This document shows, piece by piece, positions 15,911 to 24,360 of a stretch of DNA of 35,475 bases; the first letter of the stretch is position 1; every line of letters starts with the position of its first letter. The translations under genes and the position numbers were made by a program. The stretch lies in NCBI GenBank assembly GCA_050249455.1, contig JBFWQM010000022.1, positions 1 through 35,475 of the forward strand, read 5' to 3'. The notes beneath the pieces were generated by a model. It was given only the letters and a program-made list of their open reading frames with translations, did not search any database and was not told the DNA's origin. This stretch comes from JBFWQM01 sp050249455. GTDB lineage: Bacteria; Pseudomonadota; Alphaproteobacteria; MPNO01; VGEU01.

Positions 15911-18291
15911 CGCCCGGCCGCCTCCAGCTCGACCGCGAGGTTCAGGATCCTGACCGGGAACGGCTCGTCGGCCACCAGGTACACAGCGGCGTCCTTGTCC
16001 CAGGTGGCGTCGATCGTCACGGTCCGCGTCTCCGTGCGCAGTGCCGGCGGCGACCCGAGCAGGTCGGTCTGCAACCGCGGCGGCGGCTCGCGCAGCTTGT
16101 CCAGGCTCGGGCCGGTCTTCACGCCGGCGGACTCGTGCACGCGGAACGACACGGCCGTCGGCGACTTCTCGCTGCCAACCCCGTAGGCGCCGGTCGTGCG
16201 CGACAGCGAGTTCAGCGGCATCGTCTTCAGGTGACCGCGGTACGGCAGGCCGACGTGCACGACGGACGCCGCCACGTCGAGCGTGATGCGGCCGTCGATG
16301 ACCTGCCGATCGGCGATCAGGCCGCCATCGGCCACAACGCGCACCGTCTGGCGCTCCAGCGGCCAGAGGCCATGGATCGTGGTGGCGCCGGCACCGTCAT
16401 AGGTCAGGGCTGCGTCCAGCCGCACGGCGCGCGTACGGCGGTTCTCCAGCCACGGCGCCAGGCGCTCGATCGCGTAGACGTTCGTCGCGCCGCCCGGCAG
16501 GTCTTCGAGCGTCCGGCGCGTCGACACGAACACCGCGTCCTCGATGCCGTCAGGGATCACGCAGACCCAGTGCACCTGGCCGGGCAACTCGTGCAGGTGC
16601 CAGGCGGCGACGCCCAGCTGCGGGGCGTAGGTGCACGACAGCAGTCGGTAGTCGCTGCGCACGACCCAGAGCACGGGAAACGGCGCCTGCTGGAACGCCA
16701 TGTCGCGGATCAGGTACCCGTCGAACAAGTGCGGGGCGAGGCGCGACAGGTCGTTCACCACTAGCCCGCCGCGCTCATCGGAGTACCGGATCTCGTGGAT
16801 GCGGCCGCCGCGCGCCGCGGCATAGAGCACGGCGTCCTCGCTCACCGCCGGCGTGGCGATGCCGGCACCGACGTAGCTGCGATTCTTGATGTCGACGTTG
16901 ACCGGCGAGATGCCGCCCTGGGCCGACACCGAGAAGACGGCGCTGCCGGTCAGCGCGATCAGGTGGGAGGCGGCCGACACCAGGTGCTCGATCGCGTTGC
17001 GCCGCAGCGCCGCGATGTCGAACGAGCAGGCGTCGGTCGCTCGCGGCGGGTCGTGGTAGGTCGAGTCGAACTCGGAGCCCGACCGCAGGCCGGTCAGCGT
17101 CTGCAGGCCGTTCTCATCGTCGCCGCCGAACCACTTCCGCTGCTCGTGGTAGGCCACGGCCCGCGGCGTGAAGTCGGCGTAGGTGTAGCTGCCGACCGCC
17201 TCGGTCAGCTGCTCGACGTCGCGCGTCACCGCGGAGAAGCCAGACAGCCCGAAGATCTGCGGCAGGTCGCCGGCCTCGTCGGAGAACAGGTAGTACCAGG
17301 TGCCGTCGATCTCGACGAGCACGTAGACGTCGGCCGCGCGCGGGTCGGAGTCGCCGGTGCCGGTGAGCTCGAGCTGGCCGTCGTCAGGGTCGACGGCGAG
17401 GACCACCTCGCGCACGCCAGTCGCCGGGAACGCGGCGAACGCGTTGCCGTCGAGCATCGAGGCCTGGTACGACTGGTACACCCGGAAGCGGTAGCGCGCC
17501 GGCGTTGTGCCGGCCGTCTGCACGGTCAGCGAGAAGAACGCCGGCTCGGCGGTCGCGACCGGATCCTCGGCCACCGTCCAGACGCCTGCCGGGTTGCTGA
17601 TGCGGTGCGGAGCGTAGCCGCGGCAGGTGACCGTCAGCACGTCGAGCGACTGGGCGAAGTGCAGGTACGGCAGGTCGGCCAGTTCCCAGGGCGTCTCGAC
17701 CATCTCCGCCAGCCGCAGCGTGACGGCGTGCGAACCCGGGTAGGTGTCACCGCCGTCGATCGCATAGCCGACGCTCATGCCGAGCAGGCCGGGCTTCGTC
17801 AGCGCGTAGTAGCTGTTCCCGCCGTACGCGCCAACAGAGCTCGCCACGAACCAGCCGCCGCCGGCCTGCAGGAAGTCTGGGCCGGTCACGAAGCGGACGA
17901 AGCCAAGCGGCTGCGGGTTGGCCGACGTGGCGACCTTCAGGTACGGCAGTCCGCTCGGGTGCGTCGTGTCGAACGTGCCGTTGATCGTGTCGGCGCCTTC
18001 CACCGTCCCGCCGACCGAGTGCACGAACATGGCCTGGTCGAGGAACGCCAGCACGTAGGCGTTCGCGTCGTCCGGCACGAACGGGACGAGCCGCGGGGCG
18101 TGGTTCGCGCCGGCGGCGTACTGCTCGAACCGAAAGCCGGGGCGGTACTGCGCGGGCCCATGCGGCAGCGTGACGAAGTTGCGGCACTCGGCCACGCCCA
18201 TCTGGAACGCCTGCGAGGCGACCAGGCCGGCGAGCTCCGGCGTGACCTCGCCGCCGGCGAACGACTGCTGAAGCGGCTTGCTGCGGCTCAT
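15907..18291 (-). CDS. Tail tubular protein B (gp12-like nozzle protein)
   Basis: The 794-residue, beta-rich protein begins MSRSKPLQQSFAGGEVTPEL. The SFAGGEVTPEL motif followed by a CRNF segment and a YRPGFRF segment is a consistent N-terminal signature of podovirus tail nozzle proteins (T7 gp12-like). The protein should form the hexameric nozzle below the tail adaptor, to which fibres attach. Its ATG overlaps the gp11-like stop and its own stop overlaps the gp14-like start, both by 4 bp. The order gp11-gp12-gp14-gp15-gp16 is that of T7-like virion modules. Confidence 0.85.
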   Translation of the reverse strand: MSRSKPLQQSFAGGEVTPELAGLVASQAFQMGVAECRNFVTLPHGPAQYRPGFRFEQYAAGANHAPRLVPFVPDDANAYVLAFLDQAMFVHSVGGTVEGADTINGTFDTTHPSGLPYLKVATSANPQPLGFVRFVTGPDFLQAGGGWFVASSVGAYGGNSYYALTKPGLLGMSVGYAIDGGDTYPGSHAVTLRLAEMVETPWELADLPYLHFAQSLDVLTVTCRGYAPHRISNPAGVWTVAEDPVATAEPAFFSLTVQTAGTTPARYRFRVYQSYQASMLDGNAFAAFPATGVREVVLAVDPDDGQLELTGTGDSDPRAADVYVLVEIDGTWYYLFSDEAGDLPQIFGLSGFSAVTRDVEQLTEAVGSYTYADFTPRAVAYHEQRKWFGGDDENGLQTLTGLRSGSEFDSTYHDPPRATDACSFDIAALRRNAIEHLVSAASHLIALTGSAVFSVSAQGGISPVNVDIKNRSYVGAGIATPAVSEDAVLYAAARGGRIHEIRYSDERGGLVVNDLSRLAPHLFDGYLIRDMAFQQAPFPVLWVVRSDYRLLSCTYAPQLGVAAWHLHELPGQVHWVCVIPDGIEDAVFVSTRRTLEDLPGGATNVYAIERLAPWLENRRTRAVRLDAALTYDGAGATTIHGLWPLERQTVRVVADGGLIADRQVIDGRITLDVAASVVHVGLPYRGHLKTMPLNSLSRTTGAYGVGSEKSPTAVSFRVHESAGVKTGPSLDKLREPPPRLQTDLLGSPPALRTETRTVTIDATWDKDAAVYLVADEPFPVRILNLAVELEAAGR

Positions 18292-18896
18292 CGCTGCTCG
18301 TGCCAGGGCGCGCGGTACTCGCGGCGCACGCGCTCGGCGCTGTTGCCGCTGTTAGCGTCCACGCCGGAGGCCGTCACGGCCACCTGGAACGCCTTGTCGG
18401 CCAGCGCCCGGATCAGGCTCACGTCCTTGCGCAGCGGGCCGACGATCATGCTGCCGAGCTCGTAGGCCAGCGCCTTCACGAACAGCGGCGAGAACAGTTG
18501 CGGGTTGTCGACCACCGCGCCGTAGCGCAGCACGAGCGGCGACTGATTGCAGAGCATGACCTTCGACGAGTCCAGCATCTCGACCTGGTAGTCGCCCAGC
18601 GCCGCGATCGGCCGAATGCCGGCCGGCGTCACGATCCCGATCGGGCGCAGGTAGTCGGCCGGCAGCGTGTAGCCGTAGCCGAAGTCCGGGTAGATCTCGG
18701 TGTCGAGCACGACGGCCGAGAGCTTGGCGCGCCGCGTGGCGAATGCCCAGTCGAACGTCTGCAGCAGCGCGTCACGCGCGATCGGCAGGAACTGGCTGCA
18801 GACGGAGGCCTCGACCGACGGATCGGTCAGGCTCTGGATCGATCCGGCGCCGGCGTGCCCGAGCGCCAGGTTCGCGATGTCGACGGCTGAAGCCAC
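18288..18896 (-). CDS. Tail tubular protein A (gp11-like adaptor)
   Basis: The 202-residue protein starts from GTG 18896. It begins MASAVDIANLALGHAGAGSI, followed by EASVCSQFLPIARDALLQTF and DWAFATRR, the recognisable pattern of gp11-like adaptors that ring the portal and join it to the nozzle. The upstream sequence has CGGAG seven bases before GTG. The 43-bp gap before it contains a small GC-rich inverted repeat. It overlaps the nozzle gene by 4 bp. Confidence 0.82.
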   Translation of the reverse strand: MASAVDIANLALGHAGAGSIQSLTDPSVEASVCSQFLPIARDALLQTFDWAFATRRAKLSAVVLDTEIYPDFGYGYTLPADYLRPIGIVTPAGIRPIAALGDYQVEMLDSSKVMLCNQSPLVLRYGAVVDNPQLFSPLFVKALAYELGSMIVGPLRKDVSLIRALADKAFQVAVTASGVDANSGNSAERVRREYRAPWHEQR

Positions 18897-18915
18897 TGGC
18901 GCGCTCCGGGTTCAG

Positions 18916-18931
18916 CCCGGCGGGCGCCGGG
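18916..18931 (-). other. Short GC-rich inverted repeat between head and tail genes
   Basis: A 6-bp perfect stem CCCGGC/GCCGGG with a 4-base loop lies in the 43-bp gap between the 133-residue protein gene and the gp11-like gene. There is no T-run, so it is not a classical terminator. It could slow RNA polymerase or processing, or be chance in GC-rich DNA. Confidence 0.25.
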
Positions 18932-18939
18932 GCAGACGG

Positions 18940-19341
18940 TTACCGCTTGCCGTGCTGGACCTGCGACTTCGGGCCAGCTTCGGACAGCGTCTGCGGGTCC
19001 TTGACGGCCGGCTTGCTGGCGGCCTGGATGCCGCTCAGCGTGTCCGGACCGGGGTTGGTCGGCGCATCGACGTGCGTGGCCTGCGGGATCGCCATGACCT
19101 GCGGAACCGCTTTCGCGATCGCCGCGAGCGCACGGATCTGGTCGGCACGTTGGACGGCGCCAACCCGCTCGGCGCGCTCCTCGGCCTGGCGCTGCCGCAG
19201 CGCGAGGTAGGCGTCCCGCTTGCTCGCATCGACCGGCCAGTACCACGACGCGGTGTCGTCGTCAGCCACCTCGAAGGTTTCGCCCGGAAGCTGCTCGCGA
19301 CCGAACTTGTAGCCCTTCGCGGTGACGACGACGACGACCAT
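18940..19341 (-). CDS. Hypothetical protein between cement and tail tube genes
   Basis: The 133-residue protein has an N-terminal MVVVVV, encoded by five GTC codons in tandem, then a globular part with FGREQLPGETFEV and TASWYWPV. A helical Gln/Glu/Arg/Ala-rich middle and a Pro/Thr-rich tail follow. The family was not recognised. ATG 19341 follows a GGAGCT ribosome site, 13 bp after the cement gene. The place between cement and adaptor suggests a head completion or connector role, which is inference from order only. Confidence 0.7.
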   Translation of the reverse strand: MVVVVVTAKGYKFGREQLPGETFEVADDDTASWYWPVDASKRDAYLALRQRQAEERAERVGAVQRADQIRALAAIAKAVPQVMAIPQATHVDAPTNPGPDTLSGIQAASKPAVKDPQTLSEAGPKSQVQHGKR

Positions 19342-19354
19342 GGTTCAGCTCCGA

Positions 19355-19804
19355 TCAGGCGAGGGACGAGCGGTCCGGGTACATCCTGTTCGCCTGCGGC
19401 GTCAGGATGATGCCGGCGGTGCCGGTGCCGGCCGTGGTGGTCGCGCCGGCGATCACGTAGGCCAGGCGCGTGAAGCGCAGGATGCCGTTCGGCAGCTTGA
19501 ACTGGAACGGCCCGTTGGTGCGGGCGTTCGTGTTCCAGGTGGCGTAACCGATGGCGCCGGTCGAGTACAGCACGACGGGGCTCGTGAACGCCTCGTCGGT
19601 GGCCGTCTGGAACTGCAGGTCCATCGTGGCCGAGCCGCCGGACGTGAACGCCTCGGGCAGCCAGAGCGCGACGTGCGCGTTCAGCAGCAGGCCGGGGTTC
19701 GCGTTGGCCGCACCGTGGTCGACGACGTTCGTCGACACGTAGGTGCCGGTACTCTGGCTCAGGTCCTGCGCGTTCGAGTATTCGAGGGAGCTGTCGAGGA
19801 TCAT
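19355..19804 (-). CDS. Capsid cement/decoration protein, Bbp16-like
   Basis: The 149-residue protein is rich in Thr/Ala/Gly with alternating strands. LEYSNAQDLSQSTGTYVSTN is followed by VVDHG, VALWLPEAFTSGGSATMDLQ and a C-terminal RLAYVIAGATTTAGTGTAGI. The STNVVDHG signature and the place directly after the major capsid gene fit the jelly-roll cement protein of Bordetella phage BPP-1 (Bbp16), which locks capsomers from outside. ATG 19804 has GAAGGA seven bases upstream. Confidence 0.75.
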   Translation of the reverse strand: MILDSSLEYSNAQDLSQSTGTYVSTNVVDHGAANANPGLLLNAHVALWLPEAFTSGGSATMDLQFQTATDEAFTSPVVLYSTGAIGYATWNTNARTNGPFQFKLPNGILRFTRLAYVIAGATTTAGTGTAGIILTPQANRMYPDRSSLA

Positions 19805-19831
19805 GGTCGTTCCTTCGTGGGGTGACGCCGG

Positions 19832-20860
19832 TTACGCGAGCGCCGTCTCCGTGTTCAGGAGCGCGTCCATGGTCTTGATCGGCACGCCGCGGAAGCTGGT
19901 CTGGAACTGGTCGCCCGACGTGACGGCGCTCAGCACGCCGGACGTCTTCTCCAGGCCCAGCAGGTCCAGGCCCTCGCGGACCGCGGCGTTCGCGTAGAAC
20001 ACCGGGCGGCCGAGCCGGCCACCGTTGGGCAGCCGGTGCAGCGCCTTGACCATGCACCGCAGCAGGTTGGTGGTCGCCGTCGCGGCCTGCGTGGCGGACC
20101 CGAGGCCGGCACCCGGCAGGTCGCTGACCTCGATGTTGGCGATGCGGACTACGTAGCGCCAGTCGCGGACGTGGATGCCGCACTTCCACTCGAAGCGCTC
20201 CATGTACGCGCGGTACCGGGCCGGCGGCGTGGCGTCGTCGAACGCGTCGCCGAGGCCGATCCACTCGCGCTGCAGGCCGGCCTGCGAGCCCTTCGGGTAG
20301 ATGCCGTGGACCGTCGGCCGGCCCCAGGCGATCAGCCACATCGACGTCACATCGCTGCCACTGCCGCCGGCGTTGATGACGTTCTGCGCACCCTCGAAGC
20401 CGGACAGCGCGTTGTAGCGCGCCGCCAGACCGGTAAAGCGCTCGGGATTGACCGAGGTGTCGCCATAGATGAGCGTGGACGCGAAGTCCTGACTCATGCC
20501 TTCGATGTGCGCGGCGGCCTCGTCCATCATGAACGCGGCGGACATGCCGTTCAGCTCAGCCGCGGCCTTGTCGACCTCGGACCGCTGCTCCAGCAGGCCG
20601 ACAGCGTCGGTGACGCGCACCGCCGTGGACTTCGTTGCGGGCACGCCCTTGTACAGGCGGCGCCACGTGCTGGCGGGCAGGCTGGTCCGCACCATTGCCG
20701 TGTGGCCCGTCATCTCGTTGCCTTCGATCCACGGGATGTCCTGGATCATCTCGTTCGTCTGCGCGAGCAACTCGGCGACGTCGTAGATCGTCTTTTTGTC
20801 AGGGTCGTAACGGAGCGCGACGTCGAGCAGGGTCGGGAAGCGGGTCTGCAGGGTTGCCAT
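19832..20860 (-). CDS. Major capsid protein, Bbp17-like HK97 fold
   Basis: The 342-residue protein begins MATLQTRFPTLLDVALRYDP, then DVAELLAQTNEMIQDIPWIE and the MVRTSLPASTWRRLYKGVP segment, the pattern of BPP-1-type major capsid proteins. These keep the HK97 fold but in a noncanonical topology. Further support comes from AAFMMDEAAAHIEGMSQDFA, a putative spine-helix segment. No protease gene is seen nearby, and the scaffold is a separate gene just upstream. ATG 20860 has AAAGG upstream. Confidence 0.88.
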   Translation of the reverse strand: MATLQTRFPTLLDVALRYDPDKKTIYDVAELLAQTNEMIQDIPWIEGNEMTGHTAMVRTSLPASTWRRLYKGVPATKSTAVRVTDAVGLLEQRSEVDKAAAELNGMSAAFMMDEAAAHIEGMSQDFASTLIYGDTSVNPERFTGLAARYNALSGFEGAQNVINAGGSGSDVTSMWLIAWGRPTVHGIYPKGSQAGLQREWIGLGDAFDDATPPARYRAYMERFEWKCGIHVRDWRYVVRIANIEVSDLPGAGLGSATQAATATTNLLRCMVKALHRLPNGGRLGRPVFYANAAVREGLDLLGLEKTSGVLSAVTSGDQFQTSFRGVPIKTMDALLNTETALA

Positions 20861-20890
20861 GGCTGGGCTCTACCTTTCAGCGGATCGTGG

Positions 20891-21541
20891 TCACTTGAAG
20901 CCGGGATACATGCGCTGCTCCGGCGTGGACGCCGGGGCTACCTTGCCCGCACCCTGCGGCAACGGCATGCCGCCGTTCTCCTGCGTGGCGCGGCCGAGCT
21001 TCGCGAAGGTGCGGCGCACCTCCGGGTGTTCGATGAGACCGGTCTGCGTCAGCAGGTCGCGGAACGCCGCGCTGCCGAACTTCTCCAGGCCGATCGACAT
21101 GTCGGCCGTGACCGTCGCGGCCTTGTCGCCGCCGATCTCGGGATCCTTCGCGGCGTCGGCCTTCCACGCGTCGATCTGGGCCGTGGCGCGGGCCCGCACA
21201 CCGTCCATCGCGGTCGCGAGGGCGTCGTAGTGCTTCTGCGCCCCGGCCTGGTCAAGCCCGTTGGCCTTGGCGAACGCGACCGCCTGTTCCGACAACTGCG
21301 CATCGACCGCCTTGCCCTCGCCTGCCGTGAACGGCTGGTACTCGCTTGGCGCGGCCGCTGGGGCCGGAGCGGCCGGCGGCGCAGCGGGCGGGCTGCCAGC
21401 GGCAGGAGCGCCAGCAGGTGCAGGACCGGCAGCGGGAGCAGCGCCGGCGGCAGGCGCGGCAGGCGGAGCAGCCGGAGCATCGACGGCAAGGGGCGCCGCG
21501 GGGGCCGGGGTTCCGGCCGGCGCTTCACTCGGCGTCGTCAT
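20891..21541 (-). CDS. Capsid scaffolding protein
   Basis: From ATG 21541 the protein has 216 residues. Residues about 6-68 are almost wholly Pro/Ala/Gly (a flexible tract), followed by an alpha-helical, charged C-terminal domain with ADMSIGLEKFGSAAFRDLLT and EHPEVRRTFAKLGRA. This C-terminal pattern and the site immediately before the major capsid gene are those of podovirus scaffold/assembly proteins. The start lies 17 bp inside the previous gene, so translation is likely coupled. The low-complexity tract is a likely site of length variation between relatives. Confidence 0.8.
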   Translation of the reverse strand: MTTPSEAPAGTPAPAAPLAVDAPAAPPAAPAAGAAPAAGPAPAGAPAAGSPPAAPPAAPAPAAAPSEYQPFTAGEGKAVDAQLSEQAVAFAKANGLDQAGAQKHYDALATAMDGVRARATAQIDAWKADAAKDPEIGGDKAATVTADMSIGLEKFGSAAFRDLLTQTGLIEHPEVRRTFAKLGRATQENGGMPLPQGAGKVAPASTPEQRMYPGFK

Positions 21542-21836
21542 CGCTGGCTCGTTTCGCCGGGGCCGCGGCCTCGATGCGGTGCTCGGCATGCATCTGCGTC
21601 CACGCATCGGGTGCGTGGCGGATCATCCGGTCCATCATCTGCAGTCCCATCGACCGCCGCCCTTCGTTGAATGCACTGGTGCCCAGCTCGCCCGTGAACG
21701 TCTGCAGGTAGATGCCGGCCTCGGCCAGCACGCCCCACATCAGGCGCCGCCCTCGCGGATCGCCCATCAGCCACTGCCAGTCATCGCGCTGTTGCGTGTC
21801 GGCCAGCCGCTGCTCGTCGCTCTGGGGTCGCGTCAT
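21525..21836 (-). CDS. Small head-module protein between portal and scaffold
   Basis: The 103-residue protein begins MTRPQSDEQRLADTQQRDDW, then WQWLMGDPRGRRLMWGVLAE, TFTGELGTSAFNEGRRSMGL and a helical C-terminus. BPP-1-like phages carry a similar small gene at this site with unknown role, and the FNEGRR segment is typical of it. There is no Shine-Dalgarno sequence at ATG 21836. The codon directly follows the E2 hairpin, so initiation may depend on that structure. It overlaps the scaffold gene by 17 bp. Confidence 0.75.
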   Translation of the reverse strand: MTRPQSDEQRLADTQQRDDWQWLMGDPRGRRLMWGVLAEAGIYLQTFTGELGTSAFNEGRRSMGLQMMDRMIRHAPDAWTQMHAEHRIEAAAPAKRASDDDAE

Positions 21837-21837
21837 T

Positions 21838-21875
21838 GCGGCGGCACGATACGCCGCGCGTTCGTTGGCTAATTG
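21838..21875 (-). promoter_or_regulatory. ATTAGCCAA element E2 plus hairpin after the portal gene
   Basis: The minus strand shows the same 11-mer CAATTAGCCAA as E1 (21875-21865), again containing the stop codon (TAG) of the preceding gene. It is followed by a perfect 6-bp stem GCGGCG/CGCCGC (21857-21852 with 21843-21838) with an 8-base loop TATCGTGC. The TAT[AC]GT box is 15 bp after TTAGCC in both E1 and E2, and lies in the loop in both. The start codon of the next gene follows 1 base after the stem. Confidence 0.55.
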
Positions 21876-23617
21876 ATCGCGTTGGCGACCGCGGCAGCAC
21901 TGGCGACGTCGGTGGCGGCGGCCGGCGAAGCGGCGGCCATGTTGCGGGCCGCCTCGCTCGCGGTCTTCGCCTGCTGGGCCTGGGCCTGGGCGGCCATCTG
22001 CTTCGAGCGCGCCTCGGCCAGCACGCGCCGGCGCACGTCGTCGGTCATGACCTCGGGCGGGATGTTCATCAGCCGCGAGTAGGCGTCCAGGTAGGCGGTG
22101 ATGCTGACGGCGTCCAGCGCCGACGGGTCGAGCGCCGCCGCGGCGCCGACGATGCCGATGAAGCGGTCCAGGCGCGCGGCCTCGGCGGCCTTGACGGCCT
22201 GGCTCAGCATGCCGGTGAATTCGATGTCGAGCGGCTCGTCCTCGAGCTCGGCCGGCGGCTCCGGGAGCGACGGCTCCAGCCCCATGCGCACCCGCATCTC
22301 GTCGCGCTCGACCAGGGCCTCGAACGTGAAGTCGACGATGACGCGGAGCACCTCGTTCTCGACCCGCTCGACGACGGGCCCGACCGCGAGCAGCTTCTCC
22401 TCGTGCCGCTCGGCGATCTCGCGGGCCGTCACGTTGGACCGCGTGTCGTTCTCAAGCATCCGGAACAGGTCGACGAAGAACGCCTTCTCGATGCGCCGCT
22501 GAATCCGGTCGATGCCGGCGTACATGTGCTGCTGGTTGATCTGGATGTCGACGGCGTTCTGCGTGCGGTCGTGCTGCGAGGTCATCGTCATGTACGAGAC
22601 GCCGCCCGGAAGGAAGTCCGCGCCCTGCTTCAGCGCGGCCGGCACGACGATGGCCGGGTCGGACATCTGCGCCTCGGCCTTGCCGAGCATGACCTCCTTC
22701 TCCTGCAGCTCGCGCGCGTCGCCGAGCGCATCCATGCCGGGGCCGGAGCCGTAGACATCCTCGACCAGCACGTCCCAGCGGGCAGCGAACGCCGGCATCG
22801 AACGGAACCCGCTGTCGAGCAGCTTGCGGCCATCGTTGCAGCCGTGCTCGAAGACGACCGAGCGGAACTGCATGTCGGAGGCGAGCGGGCTATTCGGGTC
22901 GCGCGTGCGGCGCGGCTCGATCGCGTGGATCAGCGGCACCATCTGCTCGAACCGGCCGCTGTCGTATGCGGTCTTCACCGAGTCGGAGCAGGCGTCATAG
23001 CCGTAGGCCTCGACGATCTGGTCGACGGTCTGTTCGAACTCGCGCACGACCACGGCCAGGCGGCCGCGGGCGTCGACGCCGATGTAGTAGGTGCCGATCG
23101 CGAGCATCGTGAACTGGACCACGTCGGCCAGGTCCATCGAGGCGCGGCCGGCGTGGCGCAGGTTCTTGTCCATCAGGACGACCGCGGTGCCGAACGTCGG
23201 GCACTCGGTATAGACCTGGGGCAGCACGCGGTAGATGTTCGACGCCGACAGCGTCGCTCGGATCAGGTCCTCGATGTCGCGCAGGTACTGTCGCACCCGC
23301 ACCGACTTCATGTGCTTGCGGTTGCTGGTCGACAGCGTGAACCAGGGCTTGCCGGGGCTCGACATGCCCGAGTGAAACCCCGCCGAGCAGGCGCGCACCG
23401 CCAGCGTGCCGGTGTTGTTCAGGATCTTCCGATCCTTCCGGCTGCCGCGGTTGGCGTCGCGAGAGAACGTGAACTGGCCGTTGCGCGGAACGAAGTGCTC
23501 GCTGATGTCGCGCCAGGTCTCCACCCAGGACGAACGCTTCGTGCGCAGCGCTTCGAGGCGGTCGCGCGTGCGCTTGATCGACTCGTAGGCGTGTTCGGGA
23601 TTGGTCGGCATCGCCAT
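21869..23617 (-). CDS. Portal protein (head-tail connector)
   Basis: From ATG 23617 the protein has 582 residues. The opening RDRLEALRTKRSSWVETWRD and ISEHFVPRNGQF, followed by a NRGSRKDRKILNNTGTLAVR segment and AGFHSGMSSPGKPWFTL, are the conserved N-terminal pattern of podovirus portals (T7 gp8/BPP-1 type). The C-terminus (about 540-582) is a Gln/Ala-rich helical barrel-like tail. It forms the dodecameric ring for DNA passage. Its ATG lies 2 bp after the upstream stop, and its stop codon TAG is inside the E2 motif. A start at ATG 23611 is equally possible. Confidence 0.9.
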   Translation of the reverse strand: MAMPTNPEHAYESIKRTRDRLEALRTKRSSWVETWRDISEHFVPRNGQFTFSRDANRGSRKDRKILNNTGTLAVRACSAGFHSGMSSPGKPWFTLSTSNRKHMKSVRVRQYLRDIEDLIRATLSASNIYRVLPQVYTECPTFGTAVVLMDKNLRHAGRASMDLADVVQFTMLAIGTYYIGVDARGRLAVVVREFEQTVDQIVEAYGYDACSDSVKTAYDSGRFEQMVPLIHAIEPRRTRDPNSPLASDMQFRSVVFEHGCNDGRKLLDSGFRSMPAFAARWDVLVEDVYGSGPGMDALGDARELQEKEVMLGKAEAQMSDPAIVVPAALKQGADFLPGGVSYMTMTSQHDRTQNAVDIQINQQHMYAGIDRIQRRIEKAFFVDLFRMLENDTRSNVTAREIAERHEEKLLAVGPVVERVENEVLRVIVDFTFEALVERDEMRVRMGLEPSLPEPPAELEDEPLDIEFTGMLSQAVKAAEAARLDRFIGIVGAAAALDPSALDAVSITAYLDAYSRLMNIPPEVMTDDVRRRVLAEARSKQMAAQAQAQQAKTASEAARNMAAASPAAATDVASAAAVANAIN

Positions 23618-23619
23618 GG

Positions 23620-24360
23620 TCAGGTGCCCAGCAGGACGTTGCCCAGCGCCACGGGTGAGCGCGCGCCGGTGCGGTTGAGGTCGGTCGGGTTGCGCAGGCG
23701 CTGCTGCCACTGGTCGCGCGACTGGGCGAACGTGCCGGCCGGCAGCATCGATAGCTCGGGCGGTGCCGTCGGGGTTTCGAGCGCCGTCGCCGGGTTCGTG
23801 GCCGGGTTGCCGGGCTGGTCGCCGCCGCCGCGGCTCGCCTGCGACAGGCTGTAGGCCAGGATGGCGGCCTTGGCGGCGTCGGCAGCAGTCACGCCAGATA
23901 GCAGGCTGCCGGCGCTGGTGCTCGCGGTGGTCGCGGCAGCCGTCGTCCCGCCGCCGGTCGCTGCCGCGCCACCTGCCGCAGTGCTACCGCCGCCAGCGCC
24001 TGCCGCGGCACCCGCTCCGGCCGCCAGCGCCGCCATGTAGAGAAGCGGCCGGACCTGGGTGAACGTCGAGCCCTGGACAGTCACGCCGCCCTTGTTCCCC
24101 TCGACGTCGTATTGCCGGTACTGGTATTCGCCGAGCCCCTCCTCGGGCAGGATGTAGCCGCCATCCCCCACACGGCCGAACGCCTCGCCGTCGACCCTGT
24201 AGGTGACGTCCTCGCCCCAGTTCGCGGCGTCCCCGGTCACCCGCACCTGGCCCACGCCGGGGATGCTCAGGACCTGGCCGCCGGCCTGCTGGGTGTACTG
24301 GCCGGCACCGGCGCCCGTCAGGTACGCGCGGATCGCCTCGTGGCGCTCTTTCGGGGTCAT
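23620..24360 (-). CDS. Hypothetical protein between terminase and portal
   Basis: The 246-residue protein starts at ATG 24360, overlapping the large terminase stop as ATGA. Residues 1-110 look globular (MTPKERHEAIRAYLTGAG; then strand-rich TYRVDGEAFGRVGDGGYILP and EEGLGEYQYRQY). A Gly/Ala/Thr low-complexity region (about 112-165) and a Ser/Ala helical part with an NPATNPATALETP tract follow. The family was not recognised. The place suggests a head or packaging accessory protein. The low-complexity tract could be a flexible tether. Confidence 0.7.
   Translation of the reverse strand: MTPKERHEAIRAYLTGAGAGQYTQQAGGQVLSIPGVGQVRVTGDAANWGEDVTYRVDGEAFGRVGDGGYILPEEGLGEYQYRQYDVEGNKGGVTVQGSTFTQVRPLLYMAALAAGAGAAAGAGGGSTAAGGAAATGGGTTAAATTASTSAGSLLSGVTAADAAKAAILAYSLSQASRGGGDQPGNPATNPATALETPTAPPELSMLPAGTFAQSRDQWQQRLRNPTDLNRTGARSPVALGNVLLGT

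Noticed and set aside
19322..19341. Five tandem GTC codons after the ATG of the 133-residue protein as a phase-variation repeat
   Set aside because: The unit is three bases, so slippage would keep the frame and only change the number of valines.
21340..21540. Repetitive Ala/Pro-coding DNA as a separate repeat element
   Set aside because: It is the flexible low-complexity tract of the scaffold protein and needs no further explanation.
21836..23854. A plus-strand open frame of 672 codons opposite the portal gene
   Set aside because: Same reason: shadow of GC-biased codons, no recognisable fold, no ribosome site.
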